A DNA stretch of 64,000 nucleotides from positions 228,120 to 292,119 of the forward strand of contig NZ_JABSNO010000001.1 of assembly GCF_013294015.1 (NCBI RefSeq). The letters are read 5' to 3'. The first letter of the stretch is position 1; each line of letters begins with the position of its first letter. The notes under the pieces are model-generated. The model searched no databases. It was given only the letters and a program-made list of their open reading frames with translations, and was not told where the DNA came from. The DNA comes from Frigoriflavimonas asaccharolytica. GTDB taxonomy: Bacteria; Bacteroidota; Bacteroidia; Flavobacteriales; Weeksellaceae. Below, piece after piece: positions 1 through 8,093 of the stretch. Both the position numbers and the translations under genes were made by a program.

Positions 1-1
1 A

Positions 2-601
2 TGGGACGAATTGGGCGGCAAAGTGCTTACAATCTCTGGACCAGACGGTTACATCTACGATAAAGATGGTATAACTGGAGAAAAAATAAATTATCTTTTA
101 GAATTAAGAGCCTCAGGAAATAACCGTGCAGAAGATTACGTAAAAGCATATCCTTCCGCAGAATTCCACGCAGGAAAAAGACCTTGGGATGTGAAATGCG
201 ATGTAGCAATACCATCTGCAACACAAAACGAACTAGATCTTGAAGATGCAAAAATTCTTGTTGCAAACGGAGTTTCTTGTGTAGTAGAAGCTGCAAATAT
301 GCCAAGTACACTAGATGCAATTAACTATTTCTTAGACAATAAAGTTCTATTTTCCCCAGGGAAAGCTTCTAATGCAGGTGGTGTTGCAACTTCTGGATTA
401 GAAATGACGCAAAACTCTATCCGTCTCAACTGGTCTTCTGAAGAAGTAGACGCTCGTTTGAAAGAAATAATGATCGGTATACATAAGGCTTGTAGAGATT
501 ATGGAAAAGAAGAAGATGGCTACGTAAACTACGTGAAAGGTGCAAATATCGCAGGTTTCGTGAAGGTAGCAGAAGCAATGCTTGCACAAGGAGTTGTGTA
601 A
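2..601 (+). CDS. gdhA: NADP-type glutamate dehydrogenase, C-terminal part (cut by window edge)
   Basis: Interconverts glutamate and 2-oxoglutarate plus ammonium in the cytoplasm. Only the last 199 or so codons are present; the frame is open to the window edge and reads WDELGGKV, so the ATG at position 1 is out of frame and not a start. The stretch GPDGYIYDKDGI, the CDVAIPSATQNEL segment of the NAD(P)-binding domain, and the C-terminal FSPGKASNAGGVATSG block with SGLEMTQNS are hallmarks of the hexameric GdhA family. It ends with TAA and is followed by a strong hairpin terminator, so it is the last gene of its transcript. Coenzyme preference is inferred from family resemblance, not read directly. 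Confidence 0.93.
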   Translation, partial: WDELGGKVLTISGPDGYIYDKDGITGEKINYLLELRASGNNRAEDYVKAYPSAEFHAGKRPWDVKCDVAIPSATQNELDLEDAKILVANGVSCVVEAANMPSTLDAINYFLDNKVLFSPGKASNAGGVATSGLEMTQNSIRLNWSSEEVDARLKEIMIGIHKACRDYGKEEDGYVNYVKGANIAGFVKVAEAMLAQGVV

Positions 602-623
602 ACAAATATTAAATAATTGATTT

Positions 624-650
624 AAAACCCGAATTTTTCGGGTTTTTTTG
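624..650 (+). terminator. Rho-independent terminator of gdhA
   Basis: A perfect 10-bp stem AAAACCCGAA / TTCGGGTTTT with a 3-nt loop is followed by a run of T, 22 bp after the gdhA stop codon. Confidence 0.88.
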
Positions 651-694
651 TTTTTAGAAGCATCAATGTTTTTCCTTTTTTCAATACCATAACC

Positions 695-784
695 AGCTAT
701 CCATTCCTATCTTTTTTTAGAAAAGAGGTTTAGCAATAGAAAATGTTTAGCTAAAAAAAGGATATCCATTTCTATCTGGGCTAG
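695..784. repeat. REP/MITE-like 90-bp imperfect palindromic element
   Basis: Within the 312-bp gap between gdhA and the next gene. It contains two near-identical blocks, ATCCATTCCTATCT (about 699-712) and ATCCATTTCTATCT (about 764-777), and an internal inverted pair CTTTTTTTAG (711-720) / CTAAAAAAAG (751-760). The outer ends (CCAGCTATCC and TCTGGGCTAG) are also roughly complementary. This layout resembles short non-autonomous intergenic repeats of Chryseobacterium-type genomes; I recognise the style rather than a named family. The rest of the gap (785-913) is AT-rich with nothing else visible. Confidence 0.5.
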
Positions 785-913
785 AAGTTCAGGTATTTCT
801 TTTTTATAAGAAAGTTTCATGCACTAAATTTTAATAAAATAATTATTTCTTATCTTTCTAAAACTTTATTCATCATCAAAATATTAAATCCCATTTCCAC
901 TAAAATCTAACAA

Positions 914-2563
914 ATGACTTATAAAAAATTTTTGTTTCTTCTAATATTTTCGGTTGGTTTTCAAATGTTATCTGCTCAGAAACCAATTTTCACAAAAGCT
1001 AAAGTGAATACTGCAAATGTGTATAGACAATCTGCAGAATTGCAAAATAGTGCTTCAGTGACAATTCCTGCCGGAAATTCTGAAATCGTGATCGGGAATA
1101 TTTCTCAAGAAATTGATGAAAAATCTTTACAGATAGGCATCAATAATAAAAATGTAACAATCCTATCATCTCAATTCACAGACGATTATGCCACAGATTT
1201 CAAATTAGATACTACAAATCCTATCATCAAGAAAGTAAACGATTCTATAAAATTGGTAGAAAATGCCATCGTGAAAAGTAATATAGAATTGGAAGCGAAC
1301 AACAAAGTGCTAGAACTTTTGGATAAAAACCAAACGGTTTTGGTGGGAAGCAACACTTCTACGGTTGCACAACTAACGCAATTGGCAGATTATTATACCA
1401 AGAAACGCATAGAAATAAGCACAAAACTGGTTGCCATTAGAAAAGACATCGTAGATCTTCAAACAAAATTAACACGATTAAAAAGCAGCCTTAAAACGAA
1501 TGAACAGAAAGAAGCAGAAGAATTTGCAAGCGGCGTTCTGGTATTAAAAATAATGAGCAGAACTGCAGGTAGCGTAAGGTTTGATATTAATTATTTGGCA
1601 AACCGAGTAAGTTGGAATCCGCTGTATGAAGTGAAAGGCGAAAAGATTTCTGATCCACTAGATGTTACCTTAAAAGCTGTAATCAACCAAAAAACTGGTT
1701 TAGATTGGAAAGATGTTAAATTAAGTCTAATCAATGGTGTTTCTTCTAGAAATAATACTGCACCAGTTGTGCAACCTTGGTTTTTATATGGCCAAAGTAA
1801 AGATGAGCGAGATAAATTAAATGGAATACCTGGAAGTGCGCCTGGAATAAATGTTAGATTAAAATCTGTGGCAGAATATAGTTCAAATGTTGCAATAGAT
1901 GAAGTTGTTGTACAAGGATATAGCGCAAATGCTGGTTTTTCTGCAAATTCTAATCAACTTAACGTCAGCTATGATGTAGATATTCCCTATAATATTCTTT
2001 CAAACGGGCAAGATCACATCATCAATCTCTTTCAACAAAACATTCCCGCAACTTATGAATATTTTGCGGCACCAAGATTTTCCAACGACGCTTTTCTTCT
2101 TGCAAAGATTAAAGATTTTAGCAAATATGGTTTGCTTACCGCTCCGGCAAATATTATTTTCGAAAATATGTACATCGGCGAAACAACCATCAATCCAAAT
2201 CAAACCGATGCAGAATTGAATATTACGCTTGGAAATGATAGAAGAATCAGCATTAAAAAAGAAGATATTAAAGATAAATCCAGCGATAAATTTCTCTCTT
2301 CAAGCCGAGAAAAAGTGGTTACTTATGATTTAATCATCAGAAATAATAAAAAAGAAAGCATCAATATTGAAATAAAAGATGGAATACCTCTAAGCAACAA
2401 CGAGGCAATAAAAGTAGAAGTTTTGGAAACAAGTGGCGCAAAAAAAGACGACGAAACTGGAATTCTTCTATGGAATTTAAAAATTGGCGCTTCTGAAACT
2501 AAAAAATTGAGAGTAAGCTACAAAGTAAAATATCCGAAAGATTTTATTCTTAATAATTTGTAA
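914..2563 (+). CDS. DUF4140/DUF4139 (MuiA-like) exported protein
   Basis: Function unknown; the family is annotated as 'mucoidy inhibitor A-like'. A Sec signal peptide (MTYKKFLFLLIFSVGFQMLSAQ) precedes an N-terminal DUF4140 domain (about residues 25-120, TAKV-type start with a PAGNSEIVIGNIS segment), a central coiled-coil region (about 110-200, rich in K, E, L and T) and a C-terminal DUF4139 domain that starts around VRFDINYLANRVSWNPLYEV. At about residues 329-336 is DEVVVQGY, which looks like the VVVTGY tail of SusC/TonB plug regions. Length (549 aa) is normal. It stands alone, 40 bp from a convergent gene. Confidence 0.8.
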   Translation: MTYKKFLFLLIFSVGFQMLSAQKPIFTKAKVNTANVYRQSAELQNSASVTIPAGNSEIVIGNISQEIDEKSLQIGINNKNVTILSSQFTDDYATDFKLDTTNPIIKKVNDSIKLVENAIVKSNIELEANNKVLELLDKNQTVLVGSNTSTVAQLTQLADYYTKKRIEISTKLVAIRKDIVDLQTKLTRLKSSLKTNEQKEAEEFASGVLVLKIMSRTAGSVRFDINYLANRVSWNPLYEVKGEKISDPLDVTLKAVINQKTGLDWKDVKLSLINGVSSRNNTAPVVQPWFLYGQSKDERDKLNGIPGSAPGINVRLKSVAEYSSNVAIDEVVVQGYSANAGFSANSNQLNVSYDVDIPYNILSNGQDHIINLFQQNIPATYEYFAAPRFSNDAFLLAKIKDFSKYGLLTAPANIIFENMYIGETTINPNQTDAELNITLGNDRRISIKKEDIKDKSSDKFLSSSREKVVTYDLIIRNNKKESINIEIKDGIPLSNNEAIKVEVLETSGAKKDDETGILLWNLKIGASETKKLRVSYKVKYPKDFILNNL

Positions 2564-2602
2564 AATATTTTGCATCAGCGTTATTAGGTCTCAAAGGTAC
2601 AA

Positions 2603-3094
2603 TCATCGCTTTCCCAACTTCTCTTCCATTTTCTCTACCCAAACAAAAGCTGCAGGGCAGATTTCTGTATTTTTCAGCATCAAATTATTAATCTGAAAAA
2701 CCTTTTTCCTATCCGTGTGCGGATATTCTCTACAAGCTTTTGGGCGAATATCATATATCGTGCATTTGTTGTCTTCATCTAAAAACCAACATGGTAGATT
2801 TTGCAATACCTGATCTTCATCTTCATCTGTTCGCAAAAATTTTTGCTCAAAATCTTTGGGTTTCATCCGCAGATGTTTAGAAATTCGCTCGATATCGATT
2901 TTCGTAAAAAGTGGACCAGTGGTTTTGCAACAGTTGGCGCAACTAAGGCAATTTACCTCCTCAAAAACCTCATCATGAACTTCCTGCACTATATAGTCTA
3001 GATTTTTTGGCGGTTTCTTTTTCAGAGATTCGAGGAATTTTTTGTGCTCTTTTCCTTTTTTCTGAGCCTCTGCTTTGTAGAATTCTAAATCCAT
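2603..3094 (-). CDS. YkgJ-family cysteine-cluster protein
   Basis: Putative metal (Fe-S or zinc) binding protein of 163 aa. The diagnostic cluster CLSCANCC sits near residue 50, followed by GPLFTKIDIERI and a second set of cysteines in LPCWFLDEDNKCTIYDIRP and ACREYP, which is the full YkgJ/UPF0153 pattern. Biochemical role is not established for the family. The ATG directly abuts the stop of the potassium-channel gene upstream, so the two are probably co-transcribed. Confidence 0.85.
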   Translation of the reverse strand: MDLEFYKAEAQKKGKEHKKFLESLKKKPPKNLDYIVQEVHDEVFEEVNCLSCANCCKTTGPLFTKIDIERISKHLRMKPKDFEQKFLRTDEDEDQVLQNLPCWFLDEDNKCTIYDIRPKACREYPHTDRKKVFQINNLMLKNTEICPAAFVWVEKMEEKLGKR

Positions 3095-4042
3095 TTAGTT
3101 TAAATTTACTTTTTTGAAATCATTAATTTTATCCAAATTCAAAATCGTGGTTTCATGGTTATAAGATGGTTTGAACATGGGCAAGAATGCAGCATCAAAA
3201 ATTATTTCTTCTGATGTGTAAGAAGTTCTCTGCACAACGGTGCTTGCAAAACCTTCGTCGAAAGCGCGAATTTGCACAAAAATTTCTACCTCAGCAGTTT
3301 GAAAAATTTCTTGTGTATTACCAAAAAATGGTGAATTTTCATCTATTTTATGCACAATGGTCCAATTTAAAACCAATGAATTTATTTTGTTAATCTCTGC
3401 TTCAATGGTGAAAAACTCAGTTTGAGAATCGGCTTCTTTGTTGCTTATCGCTACATTTAAAATGACAACAGCATCCGTTAAAAGATTATTTTTGAAAGGA
3501 GCCAAACGAAACATCAAAGCTTTGCCATCTTGATAAGGCGAGATCAAAGCATTTTGGCTAAACTTTAAAAAAGCGCGCGGCCGAGAAAATCTACCATAAA
3601 ATAAACCTGTGGCAATCGCGAAAGAAAGCAAACCCAAAAAAGCTTCAAAAGTCGCAACCAAACTTGCTAAAAACCCTACTGGCGCAATTCTACCATATCC
3701 TACAGTTGTGAAAGTTTGAGAGCTAAAAAAGAAAACATCCGTAAACTCATTTATTACATTGCTTTTGTCGATTCCCGTAAGATGATCAATACCAATGAGA
3801 TAATAAATAAATGCGAAAAAAATATTGATGACTATGTAGCTTACGATCAATAGAAGAATGAATAAAAAGCTATTCAAGTTGATCATCACATGATACCAAC
3901 TGTACTTTTCCAGAGGATTTAAGCCGGCCATTTTTACATTTGGATAGCCATTGCTATTCAGAAATCTACCAGAAGCAGTATTGCTAAAGCCGGTGTCGTT
4001 TTCACTTTTCAATCGAGAAAACCTATCAAAAAATCCTGCCAT
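3095..4042 (-). CDS. Inward-rectifier-type potassium channel (KirBac family)
   Basis: Tetrameric inner-membrane K+ channel. Two membrane helices are visible (about residues 58-82 and 122-148) flanking a pore loop with the selectivity filter TVGYG at about 112-116. The C-terminal half is the cytoplasmic Kir immunoglobulin-like domain (FSRPRAFLKFSQNALISPY, then ALMFRLAPFKNN). 315 aa is normal for KirBac. An amphipathic slide-helix region (PLEKYSWYHVMI) lies just before the first helix. It heads a two-gene transcript with the YkgJ-like gene. The family call is firm; gating and physiological role are not deducible. Confidence 0.9.
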   Translation of the reverse strand: MAGFFDRFSRLKSENDTGFSNTASGRFLNSNGYPNVKMAGLNPLEKYSWYHVMINLNSFLFILLLIVSYIVINIFFAFIYYLIGIDHLTGIDKSNVINEFTDVFFFSSQTFTTVGYGRIAPVGFLASLVATFEAFLGLLSFAIATGLFYGRFSRPRAFLKFSQNALISPYQDGKALMFRLAPFKNNLLTDAVVILNVAISNKEADSQTEFFTIEAEINKINSLVLNWTIVHKIDENSPFFGNTQEIFQTAEVEIFVQIRAFDEGFASTVVQRTSYTSEEIIFDAAFLPMFKPSYNHETTILNLDKINDFKKVNLN

Positions 4043-4248
4043 TTGGCAAAATTAATTTAAATAAAATAAGCCAGAAGTATTTTTTGAAGGAATTTATTCC
4101 ACTTAGTATAAGTTAAGAAGTGCTTAGCTATTTTAAATATAAATTTTGGTGAGAAAAACCTGCTGATTAATGATTAAATTCGAACTAAAAATAAAAAAGC
4201 TGCCAAAACTCCTAAAATCCAACATTATAAATTGTGTAAATTTACCAT

Positions 4249-4626
4249 ATGAAAAATCTGGAAACCCGTGAAGATGTAGAATTTTTGGTAAATACCTTTT
4301 ACGAAAAAGTAGGTAAAGATGAGACAATTGGTTTTTTCTTTAATGATGTAGCGAAAGTAAATTGGGATTCTCATCTTCCAAAAATGTATCAATTTTGGGA
4401 AACTTTACTTTTTGGCAAAGCATCCTATAAAGGAAATCCAATGGCAAAACATTTTCCTATCAACGAATTGCAAGCTATGGAAAAACATCATTTTGATCAT
4501 TGGTTACAACTTTGGACGGCAACAGTAGATGAAAATTTTGAAGGAGAAAATGCAGAAGCTGCGAAGACAAAAGCAAGCAATATTGCAAATCTAATGGCTT
4601 ACAAAATGGAAATGGCGAGGAAGTAG
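4249..4626 (+). CDS. Group III truncated haemoglobin
   Basis: Small haem protein (125 aa) of the 2-over-2 globin fold. Visible features are the N-terminal LETREDVEFLVNTFYEKV helix, the FFNDVAKVNWDSHLPKMYQFW block, and the likely proximal histidine in EKHHFDHWLQLW, all typical of group III trHb. Proposed family roles are redox, NO or O2 chemistry; the physiological ligand cannot be read from sequence. The 206-bp leader (4043-4248) is shared with the divergent Kir gene and holds no feature I can support. Confidence 0.87.
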   Translation: MKNLETREDVEFLVNTFYEKVGKDETIGFFFNDVAKVNWDSHLPKMYQFWETLLFGKASYKGNPMAKHFPINELQAMEKHHFDHWLQLWTATVDENFEGENAEAAKTKASNIANLMAYKMEMARK

Positions 4627-4670
4627 AAACATGATAGATGGCTGATTATGAATAACGAAACACAAAATTG

Positions 4671-5009
4671 CTACAATCTATAATTCCAGAAATAAAAATC
4701 TTGAAAGTCTGTAAACATGTGAAAAAGCAAACCAACGGCTATAATTCTGTAGTTGCCTTTTAAAAAAATTGCTCCTAGTACATAAATAGCAATTGCAGGA
4801 TAAGAATGAAATAGATGAAAGCCGATGCTATTTCTAGTAGCATCAAAAATGGGAGTAGAAAACAGATGATCTACATCTACAAGCATGGTGCAAAGCATAA
4901 TGAAATAAGCTTTCTTCCAATTATTTTTAAAGAAAATATACGCAATAACTACAGGAAAAATGAAATGCAGAAAATAATGCGCGCCAATTTTTACGAAATA
5001 ATAATCCAT
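4671..5009 (-). CDS. Small polytopic membrane protein, DUF6122-like
   Basis: 112-aa integral membrane protein with about four hydrophobic helices. It has conserved polar residues in or near the membrane (HYFLHFIFP, DVDHLF, HLFHSYP, LLFHMFTDFQDFYFW), reminiscent of membrane-bound YdjM/LexA-regulated metal-dependent hydrolase-like proteins; the H/D pattern suggests a metal site but function is unknown. Its start codon abuts the stop of the AlkD gene, so the pair is an operon. Confidence 0.65.
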   Translation of the reverse strand: MDYYFVKIGAHYFLHFIFPVVIAYIFFKNNWKKAYFIMLCTMLVDVDHLFSTPIFDATRNSIGFHLFHSYPAIAIYVLGAIFLKGNYRIIAVGLLFHMFTDFQDFYFWNYRL

Positions 5010-5717
5010 TTAAAATTGACCTCTTAAAATTTCTTTTCTCATCTCGTTATCCAGTTTTTCTATGGCATACCTTAAAGTAGTTCTTGGCATTTTTTCATAA
5101 TTTTTTTCTAAAAATTCTAATAATTCTCGCTCATTTTTCTTCCCCATTTCTCGCAACATCCACCCGTTTGCTTTGTGCATAAGATCATGCGGATGCTCTA
5201 AATTTAATTGTACAACGTCTTTTGTTAAATCAAACTTGTCTTTTCTAATATAATACATCGTAGAAACTATTGCCATTCTTTTTTGCCATAAGTTGTCGTT
5301 TTTTGCTAAATTTTCTAGAATGGAGTCATCGTTTAAATGAAAAAAGTAACGACCTAAAATTTTGTAGCAAGAGCTATCTACCAAATCCCAACTATTGATA
5401 TGTATTAGATTATTTAGATAAAAAGAAACAAAGTCTGCCTTTTCATTATCGTTTGATTTTTCAAATTTTGCGACCAGCATTAATATTGCACAATGGCGAT
5501 GCTCATGAATTTTTGAAGAGAGCAATTTTTTTAGATCCGATAAGGTAATAATTTCAAAATATTCCTTTACTATTTTCCTCTGGTCTGGAACGGTAACGCC
5601 GATGAATTCATCTCCCTCACCATATTCTCCTTTTCCAGTTTTGAAAAACCTAGGGTAGAATGATGCCTTTTCTGGGATAGAAAGCATTTGTAATGCTTCT
5701 TTTATTTCTTCTATCAT
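5010..5717 (-). CDS. DNA alkylation repair glycosylase, AlkD-like
   Basis: HEAT-like-repeat protein that in characterised relatives excises N3- and N7-alkylated purines without base flipping. The N-terminal GVTVPDQRKIVKEYF motif is diagnostic. Trp and Asp in NSWDLVD (about W110, D114) and Trp in NGWMLRE (about 185) correspond to the aromatic/acidic residues of the AlkD binding cleft. 235 aa is the normal length. Followed immediately by a small membrane protein gene. Confidence 0.88.
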   Translation of the reverse strand: MIEEIKEALQMLSIPEKASFYPRFFKTGKGEYGEGDEFIGVTVPDQRKIVKEYFEIITLSDLKKLLSSKIHEHRHCAILMLVAKFEKSNDNEKADFVSFYLNNLIHINSWDLVDSSCYKILGRYFFHLNDDSILENLAKNDNLWQKRMAIVSTMYYIRKDKFDLTKDVVQLNLEHPHDLMHKANGWMLREMGKKNERELLEFLEKNYEKMPRTTLRYAIEKLDNEMRKEILRGQF

Positions 5718-5769
5718 TTAATAATTAAAATAGGAATGCTTCTTCGCAAATTATAAAAATTTTTATCAA

Positions 5770-5797
5770 AAAAAAACTCCGCTATATGCAGAGTTTA
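5770..5797 (-). terminator. Rho-independent terminator after the 5816-6457 gene
   Basis: Read on the minus strand: stem AAACTCTGC / GCGGAGTTT (one G-T pair), 5-nt loop, then a run of T. It begins about 19 bp after the stop codon. Confidence 0.75.
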
Positions 5798-5815
5798 TAT
5801 TTAGAAATTTTAAAT

Positions 5816-6457
5816 TTAATTTGTGCCAGATATCATTTGCATTGCCTCTTCTTTTCCCCAATTTGGAGATAGTGCAGTTTTCGCTTTGTAATTTTTGAAC
5901 TGATCTACAGCTGTTTTGTACAGTTGAATTGCTTGCTCTTTGTTTCCACCATATTCTGTTGGCAAATAATACAAATCGTCTGCTAAAGCTATCGTAATTC
6001 TAGGATTTTTTGCATCTAAGCTTGTCGCATTTTTAATTTCTGCCATGCCTAGAGCATTTTCTTCTTTGTAACTTTTTTCTGGTGCAACACGCATTTTTAA
6101 GCTGTGAATCATTTTCATTAAAATAGAAATTTCTGCTGAATTGCCTTCTTTTTGTTTTGCAACCATTGCATATTTGAATGCAGAAGCAATTGCGCCATTC
6201 ACTTCTTCTGTTTTGTTGGCTTGTAGAAGTGCTTTTCCTTTTTTCACGAATGTATAAGAAGCATAATAGTACGGCAACCAAGAATCTTTTTGTACCGTAA
6301 GTCTATCAAATTCAGAAGCGATTTGATCTAAATCATTAATTTTATTTGTAGCTTCTAATTTAGATATATTACCTGCCATTGCGTTCTCAAAATTATTTTG
6401 CGCAAAAGCAAAACTTGTAGAAGCAAAAAGGACGAAACTTAACAATATTTTTTTCAT
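5816..6457 (-). CDS. Exported TPR-like protein of unknown function
   Basis: 213 aa with a clear Sec signal peptide (MKKILLSFVLFASTSFAFAQ). The mature part is helical with tetratricopeptide-like spacing, and the segment PTEYGGNKEQAIQLYKTAVDQF near the C-terminus looks like a last TPR. Similar small secreted TPR proteins are common in Flavobacteriia but I do not know a function. Monocistronic: own promoter-like box upstream and own terminator. Confidence 0.7.
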   Translation of the reverse strand: MKKILLSFVLFASTSFAFAQNNFENAMAGNISKLEATNKINDLDQIASEFDRLTVQKDSWLPYYYASYTFVKKGKALLQANKTEEVNGAIASAFKYAMVAKQKEGNSAEISILMKMIHSLKMRVAPEKSYKEENALGMAEIKNATSLDAKNPRITIALADDLYYLPTEYGGNKEQAIQLYKTAVDQFKNYKAKTALSPNWGKEEAMQMISGTN

Positions 6458-6482
6458 TTTTATAATTTAAAATTAGTAGAAT

Positions 6483-6490
6483 CAAAGATA
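6483..6490 (-). promoter_or_regulatory. Putative -7 promoter box TATCTTTG
   Basis: On the minus strand TATCTTTG exactly fits the Bacteroidota -7 consensus TAnnTTTG and lies 25 bp before the ATG at 6457. No convincing TTTG -33 box at the right spacing was seen. Confidence 0.4.
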
Positions 6491-6620
6491 CTTATTTTTT
6501 ATAATATAGTTTTTTTGTAAATAATATTTTCATAATTATCTAGAATTATTTGAAGATTTTGCCAATTCTTGTGAGCGTGTAAAAGTATTATTGTAAATTT
6601 AAAAAAATAAAATTTTTTCT

Positions 6621-7142
6621 ATGAAAACTACAATTTATCTTTCGTTAATCGGAGCTTCTTTACTTTTTGCCTCCTGCTCTACAATATCAAAGGCAAGTGC
6701 TTCTAAAACATTAACCATCTATCCAAAAAGCGGAGCCAACACAGAAGGCACCGTTAAATTTTCTGAAAAAAATAAGATGGTAGAGATGGATATGAGCGTT
6801 TACAAATTATCTCCAGGAATTCACGCAGTGCATATTCATGAGTTCGGAGATTGCTCTGCAGCTGATGCCAAATCTGCTGGTGGACATTGGAATCCGTCTG
6901 GTGAAATGCATGGCAAATGGGAAAAAGATGAATTTCACATGGGAGATATTGGAAATTTAGTTGCTGACAAAAATGGTACTGCAAAATTAGTTTTCAAAAC
7001 AGACAAATGGTGCATGACTTGTGAAGATGATAAAAAAAACATCATGGGGAAATCTATTGTAATTCATGCAGATAAAGACGATTTTAAATCTCAGCCAAGC
7101 GGAAATGCAGGTGGTAGAATTGGATGTGTGGAAATAAAATAA
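6621..7142 (+). CDS. sodC: Cu/Zn superoxide dismutase family lipoprotein
   Basis: Dismutates superoxide in the periplasm or at the outer membrane. The N-terminus has a lipobox (LLFASC, Cys about residue 19). Metal ligands of the family are all present: HIH in HAVHIHEFGDC (about 71-78), GGHWNP, EMHG, the FHMGDIGNL block with the zinc Asp, and the C-terminal IVIHADKDD. The disulfide pair is plausible between the Cys of EFGDC and that of GRIGCVEI; an extra CMTC-type pair (WCMTCEDD) lies in the late loop. 173 aa is normal. Single-gene transcript ending at a shared terminator. Confidence 0.92.
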   Translation: MKTTIYLSLIGASLLFASCSTISKASASKTLTIYPKSGANTEGTVKFSEKNKMVEMDMSVYKLSPGIHAVHIHEFGDCSAADAKSAGGHWNPSGEMHGKWEKDEFHMGDIGNLVADKNGTAKLVFKTDKWCMTCEDDKKNIMGKSIVIHADKDDFKSQPSGNAGGRIGCVEIK

Positions 7143-7169
7143 TTTTGAATTCAATTTCTGTTTAGTAAA

Positions 7170-7197
7170 AAAAAATGCCTAATAATAGGCATTTTTT
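7170..7197. terminator. Bidirectional terminator between sodC and mscS
   Basis: Stem AAAAAATGCCTA / TAGGCATTTTTT with a 4-nt loop. A-run on one side and T-run on the other suit both the rightward sodC and the leftward mechanosensitive channel gene; the stop codon of the latter overlaps its edge. Confidence 0.82.
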
Positions 7198-8086
7198 ATG
7201 TTTTATTATTTTGAGGAAATTGTACCGTTCTCATTGGATAAGGAATATTAACTCCATTTTCTCTAAAATTTTTGAGAATTGCTTTGCGTACATCATTTCT
7301 TATTCTGGGTGCAGAAAAAAGATTTCTAGAGTAATAATATATGGTGAAATCTAAAGAACTTTCTCCAAAATCTTCTAGCCATACGAACGGTTCTCTACTT
7401 TGGAATATATCTGGATGATTTTTGGTAGCGTTAATCATTAATTTTTCTACTAATTCTACATCGGAATCATAATGTACACCTACGCTTACTTGAAAACGAA
7501 CGATATTATCATGATGAGAAAAGTTGATCAGTTTTTCCTTGGTCAAGAGTGAATTTGGGAATATCATACTTTTATTATCCCTTGTAAGTATTGTAGATGT
7601 GCGCATTCTAATCTCTTGTACTTCTCCAATATTATCGTCTATATCTACAATATCTCCTACTTTCACCGTTTGATCAAACAGAATTATAACGCCAGAAATA
7701 AAATCTAAAAACAAACTTTGCAAACCTAAACCAACACCCACCAACAAGGCACCAGAACCAAGCAAAAGTGGCGATATGTTGACACCTAAAGATTTCATCA
7801 TTAAAAAAAATGAAATAATAATAATGGCGTAGTGGAAAATTTGTGAAAATGCGAACTTCTTGCCTACATCTATTTTATTAGATTTATAGATTAGTTTTTT
7901 TACAATTTTAGAAATATATACTCCCAAAACTAAAACCAAGATTGCGGCCAAAATTTCATATACAGAAAGCGTATACTTCCCGAGGGAAAATATATCATAT
8001 TCTAGGAAATCCCTTAAACTAGGACTTACCTTATCACTTATCTTCTGTACATTTTCATCCATATTTAAGTTGCTAAAAGATAGCAT
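7196..8086 (-). CDS. MscS-family mechanosensitive channel
   Basis: Tension-gated inner-membrane channel, 296 aa. Three hydrophobic segments are followed by the signature pore helix (LLLGSGALLVGVGLGLQSLF) and the beta domain FDQTVKVGDIVDIDDNIGEV, then RTSTILTRDNKSMIFPNSLL, as in small-conductance MscS. The first in-frame ATG gives MLSFSNLNMDEN; the internal ATG nine codons in (8062) is an equally credible start. It lies 7 bp downstream of the Prc protease gene and is likely co-transcribed with it. Confidence 0.9.
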   Translation of the reverse strand: MLSFSNLNMDENVQKISDKVSPSLRDFLEYDIFSLGKYTLSVYEILAAILVLVLGVYISKIVKKLIYKSNKIDVGKKFAFSQIFHYAIIIISFFLMMKSLGVNISPLLLGSGALLVGVGLGLQSLFLDFISGVIILFDQTVKVGDIVDIDDNIGEVQEIRMRTSTILTRDNKSMIFPNSLLTKEKLINFSHHDNIVRFQVSVGVHYDSDVELVEKLMINATKNHPDIFQSREPFVWLEDFGESSLDFTIYYYSRNLFSAPRIRNDVRKAILKNFRENGVNIPYPMRTVQFPQNNKT

Positions 8087-8093
8087 TCTGCAT

